From NCBI GenBank assembly GCA_044371425.1, contig JBILTR010000012.1, positions 76,858 through 140,857 of the forward strand: a stretch of 64,000 nt of DNA. Direction: 5' to 3'. Below, piece after piece: positions 61,536 through 64,000 of the stretch. Below the pieces are notes generated by a model. It worked only from the letters and a program-made list of their open reading frames with translations, was not told where the DNA came from and made no database searches. How positions within the stretch are numbered: position 1 is the first letter of the stretch; every line of letters begins with the position of its first letter. A program made the position numbers and the translations under genes. The DNA comes from JBEISR01 sp044371425. Lineage in GTDB: Bacteria; Planctomycetota; Planctomycetia; Pirellulales; Pirellulaceae.

Positions 61536-62936
61536 ATGTCCGACTTTCCTTGGTTCTCCGTTTCTCAAGCTCGACAGGAACAATCCATCGGCAAGCAGGT
61601 AGAAGTGCGGGGCTGGGTCCGGACAAGGCGGGACAGCAAGGGTGGCTTCAGCTTCCTCGAGATCAACGATGGCAGCTGTCTGGGCAACATCCAGGCCATC
61701 GCCGACCAATCTCTGCGCAACTACGAATCGGAGATCCTGCAACTTTCGGTCGGTAGCAGCGTCAAGGTGGCAGGAGAAGTCGTCGCCAGTCAGGGGGGCA
61801 AACAGGCGACCGAACTGAAGGCCAGCAGCGTGGTGGTGACAGGGCATGCAGACCCCCAGGAATATCCTCTCCAGAAGAAACGGCATACGCTTGAGAAACT
61901 GCGCGAATGGGCTCACCTTCGCCCTCGCACCAACACCATCTCGGCCGTCGCGCGCGTTCGCAATCGCATCAGCTACTCCACCCATCAGTTCTTCCAGGAG
62001 AACGGTTTCTTCTACATCCACACCCCGATCATCACCGCCAGCGACTGCGAGGGTGCGGGACAGATGTTCCGGGTGACCACGCTACCGATGGATAAACTCC
62101 CCATGGCGGATGGACGCGTCGATTACAGCCAAGACTTCTTCGGACGCTCCGCCTTCCTCACCGTCAGCGGTCAACTGGAAGGGGAAATCTATGCCACGGC
62201 ACTCAGCAAGATCTACACGTTCGGCCCCACTTTCCGCGCCGAAAATTCCAACACCAGTCGCCACCTGGCCGAGTTCTGGATGATCGAACCAGAGATGGCC
62301 TTCTACGAACTTTCGGACAACATGCAGCTTGCTGAAGCCTATCTCAAACGGATGGTTCGCGATGTGCTCGACGACTGCGAAGAAGACATGGCGTTCTTCG
62401 ACCAGTGGGTGGAAAATGGGCTGCTCCAGAGACTACAGGCCGTTCTCGACAAAGAGTTCGTGAGGCTCTCCTATACCGAAGCCATCGACATCCTCTCTCG
62501 CAGTGGCCAGAAGTTCGATTACCCAGTCGCCTGGGGCAGCGACTTGCAAGCGGAACATGAACGCTTCCTGACCGAACAACACATCCAAGGCCCCGTCATT
62601 CTTTACGACTACCCGGCCGCCATCAAATCGTTCTACATGCGCCGCAATGAGGATGGCAAAACGGTGCGGGCGATGGATGTGCTGGTCCCCGGTGTCGGTG
62701 AAATCATCGGCGGAAGCCAGAGGGAAGAACGCCTGGAAGTCCTTCAGCAGCGGATGCAGGAAATGGGACTCTCGGAAAAGGATTATTGGTGGTATCTGGA
62801 ACTGCGCAAGTACGGCACCGTGCCTCATTCCGGTTTTGGTCTGGGCCTGGAACGCGCCGTCCAGTTCATCACCGGAATGACGAATATCCGAGACGTGATT
62901 CCCTTCCCACGCTACCCAGGATCGGCTGAATTCTAA
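61536..62936 (+). CDS. asnS: Asparaginyl-tRNA synthetase
   Basis: This is a 466-aa class II synthetase starting at the ATG at 61536. An N-terminal OB-fold (about 17-105: VRGWVRTRRDSKGGFSFLEINDGS) binds the anticodon of tRNA-Asn. The catalytic domain has motif 2 in TFGPTFRAENSNTSRHLAEFWMIEPEM and motif 3 GFGLGLERAVQFITGMTNIRDVIPFPR at the C-terminus. It charges tRNA-Asn with asparagine. Length and motifs are normal. A hairpin CCCGATG/CATCGGG (62955-62979), without a T-run, follows the stop. Confidence 0.97.
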   Translation: MSDFPWFSVSQARQEQSIGKQVEVRGWVRTRRDSKGGFSFLEINDGSCLGNIQAIADQSLRNYESEILQLSVGSSVKVAGEVVASQGGKQATELKASSVVVTGHADPQEYPLQKKRHTLEKLREWAHLRPRTNTISAVARVRNRISYSTHQFFQENGFFYIHTPIITASDCEGAGQMFRVTTLPMDKLPMADGRVDYSQDFFGRSAFLTVSGQLEGEIYATALSKIYTFGPTFRAENSNTSRHLAEFWMIEPEMAFYELSDNMQLAEAYLKRMVRDVLDDCEEDMAFFDQWVENGLLQRLQAVLDKEFVRLSYTEAIDILSRSGQKFDYPVAWGSDLQAEHERFLTEQHIQGPVILYDYPAAIKSFYMRRNEDGKTVRAMDVLVPGVGEIIGGSQREERLEVLQQRMQEMGLSEKDYWWYLELRKYGTVPHSGFGLGLERAVQFITGMTNIRDVIPFPRYPGSAEF

Positions 62937-63011
62937 AGCCGCCTCCCCGAATAACCCGATGGCGGTCCGTAGCATCGGGTCAGACCGTCCCTCGCCAAAA
63001 AGGGAATCTCG

Positions 63012-63530
63012 ATGGACCCACACCAACCGTCGCAGGAGAGCTGGGAAGCGAAGTTCTCGCGCCGCTCCAGGCATCAGATCGCCATTCATTGGGAAGGCTC
63101 CCCCCAAACGTCGCTCGATCGCCGATTCAGTCGACTTCATCATTGGCACTGGGACCAGCAGTCCTCCCTCCCTGCATCCTCTTCCCCACTGGTGATCCCA
63201 CCACCCTGGTCCGATCCCAAAGCGATCGACCCCGAATTAGCGATGGTCGGCGCGATCGCCAGCTGCCACATGATGTCGTTCCTCTGGGTCGCTCGACACG
63301 TCCCCTGGAAGGTCATCTCCTACGCCGATCACGCCGAGGGAGTATTGACCAAGGATGCCCAAGGCAAACCATGGCTCAGCGACGTCCGCCTTGCCCCCAC
63401 CGTTGTGTTTGATGGGCCTGCCCCAGATACCATCGCTCTAAAAAGCATCCACCAAGAAGCTCATCACGAGTGCTACATCGCTCGATCCGTCCGATCCCGA
63501 ATCTGGCTCTTCGACCATCCGCTCGTCTAA
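63012..63530 (+). CDS. OsmC/Ohr-family protein
   Basis: This is a 172-aa protein of the OsmC family, which reduces organic hydroperoxides with a pair of cysteines. The two are visible in ELAMVGAIASCHMMSFLWVA and in HHECYIARSV near the C-terminus, the normal places. AGGGA lies 6 bp upstream of the ATG. It probably protects against peroxides in the cytosol. It follows asnS after 75 bp. The adjacent DNA downstream is the repeat array. Confidence 0.9.
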   Translation: MDPHQPSQESWEAKFSRRSRHQIAIHWEGSPQTSLDRRFSRLHHWHWDQQSSLPASSSPLVIPPPWSDPKAIDPELAMVGAIASCHMMSFLWVARHVPWKVISYADHAEGVLTKDAQGKPWLSDVRLAPTVVFDGPAPDTIALKSIHQEAHHECYIARSVRSRIWLFDHPLV

Positions 63531-63612
63531 GCTTCGCTCGCCACCACGCCCCGGGCTGGCCTTTCTCACGTCACCCATTGCCGGTTCGTTGCTCCCTAGC
63601 CAGCCCAAGCCA
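63531..63612. other. Spacer between osmC-like gene and the repeat array
   Basis: This is a short noncoding stretch. Its last part resembles the unit boundary of the array (AGCCCAAGCCACTCACAG compared with AGCCGAAACAAGAGCCTCTCACAG). Confidence 0.4.
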
Positions 63613-64000
63613 CTCACAGAGGCACTGGGGACGCGGAGATACGGAGAATTGAAATGCGATTGGCGAGCCACCCAGACGCCCTCTGTGCCTTTGTGCCTTT
63701 GTGAGATAACCAAGTCGGACAAACCATACTGGGCGAACCATGTCAGCCCCAGCCGAAACAAGAGCCTCTCACAGAGGCACTGGGGACGCGGAGATGCTGA
63801 GAATTGAAATGCGATTGGCGAGCCAACCAAGCTCCCTCTGTGCCTTTGTGCCTCCGTGAGATAACCAAGTCGGACAAACCCTACTGGGCGAACCAAGTCG
63901 GCCCCAGCCGAAACATGAGCCTCTCACAGAGGCACTGGGGACACGGAGATTCTGAAATTGAAATGCGATTGACGAGCCTTCCAATCTCCCTCTGTGCCTT
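63613..64000. repeat. Tandem array of about 155-bp units with inverted-repeat ends
   Basis: Three unit starts (CTCACAGAGGCACTGGGGAC) occur at 63613, 63768 and 63923, giving a period of 155 bp. The last copy is cut by the window edge. In each unit the left arm CTCACAGAGGCAC is the near reverse complement of GTGCCTCCGTGAG some 85 bp further on. The right arm is part of an 8-bp periodic segment (CCTCTGTG, CCTTTGTG, CCTCCGTG). Between the arms is AATTGAAATGCGATTG, and after them AACCAAGTCGGACAAACC. The two complete units are very similar, and no coding frame spans them convincingly. Confidence 0.88.

Noticed and set aside
63613..64000. CRISPR array
   Set aside because: The repeat unit is about 155 bp and nearly identical throughout, with no short repeat and variable spacer pattern and no cas genes in the window.

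Overview
The window looks like a chromosomal segment of a planctomycete, most likely a Pirellulaceae-type bacterium. The evidence is a DUF1559 protein with a type IV pilin-like N-terminus, three sulfatase genes, a PhoPQ-activated-pathogenicity-related protein, a DUF3500 protein, many exported proteins of unknown function, moderately GC-rich DNA and few long operons. No tRNA, rRNA, CRISPR array, prophage or transposase was seen.

Layout. 0.1-11.6 kb (minus strand): a Tad (Flp) pilus locus with three near-identical Flp pilins, TadV peptidase, CpaB, TadZ, TadA, TadB, TadC, two TadE-like proteins and a TadG-like protein. A degenerate NtrC-type regulator follows it. A sigma-54-like element lies upstream of the first pilin. 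12.1-17.1 kb (plus): a small membrane protein, a 689-aa membrane protein and an ABC ATPase/permease pair, with overlapping genes. 17.9-24.2 kb: a tandem DUF3467 protein, exported unknowns, an NTF2-like protein, a Cys-rich protein, the DUF1559 protein and a PepSY membrane protein. 24.5-27.8 kb: QueG, exonuclease VII large subunit, rhomboid protease. 27.9-32.3 kb: exported esterase, iduronate-sulfatase-like protein, thioesterase, ribosomal protein S18. 32.6-37.9 kb: MscK-like channel, MFS transporter, DUF2834 protein. 38.4-44.1 kb (plus): the outer-membrane half of a Tad system (secretin, OmpA/CpaD-like protein, TadD lipoprotein) followed by a GT-C-like membrane protein. 44.1-49.7 kb (minus): a sulfatase, a two-headed sulfatase and a DUF3500 protein. 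50.0-56.4 kb: Ca2+/Na+ antiporter, cytochrome c'-like protein, YCF48-like propeller, a LamG/propeller protein and a proline-rich exported protein. 56.4-63.5 kb: an exported unknown overlapping an exported methyltransferase, a branched-chain aminotransferase, a PqaA-like protein, AsnS and an OsmC-like protein. 63.6-64.0 kb: a tandem array of about 155-bp repeats running off the window.

How the genes fit together. The two pilus segments complement each other: the first has pilins, peptidase, ATPases and inner-membrane platform but no secretin or TadD, and the second supplies exactly those. They probably build one machine. The sulfatases and the esterase fit use of sulfated polysaccharide, but no sulfatase-maturating enzyme is in the window. 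The remaining genes are mostly housekeeping or exported proteins of unknown role.
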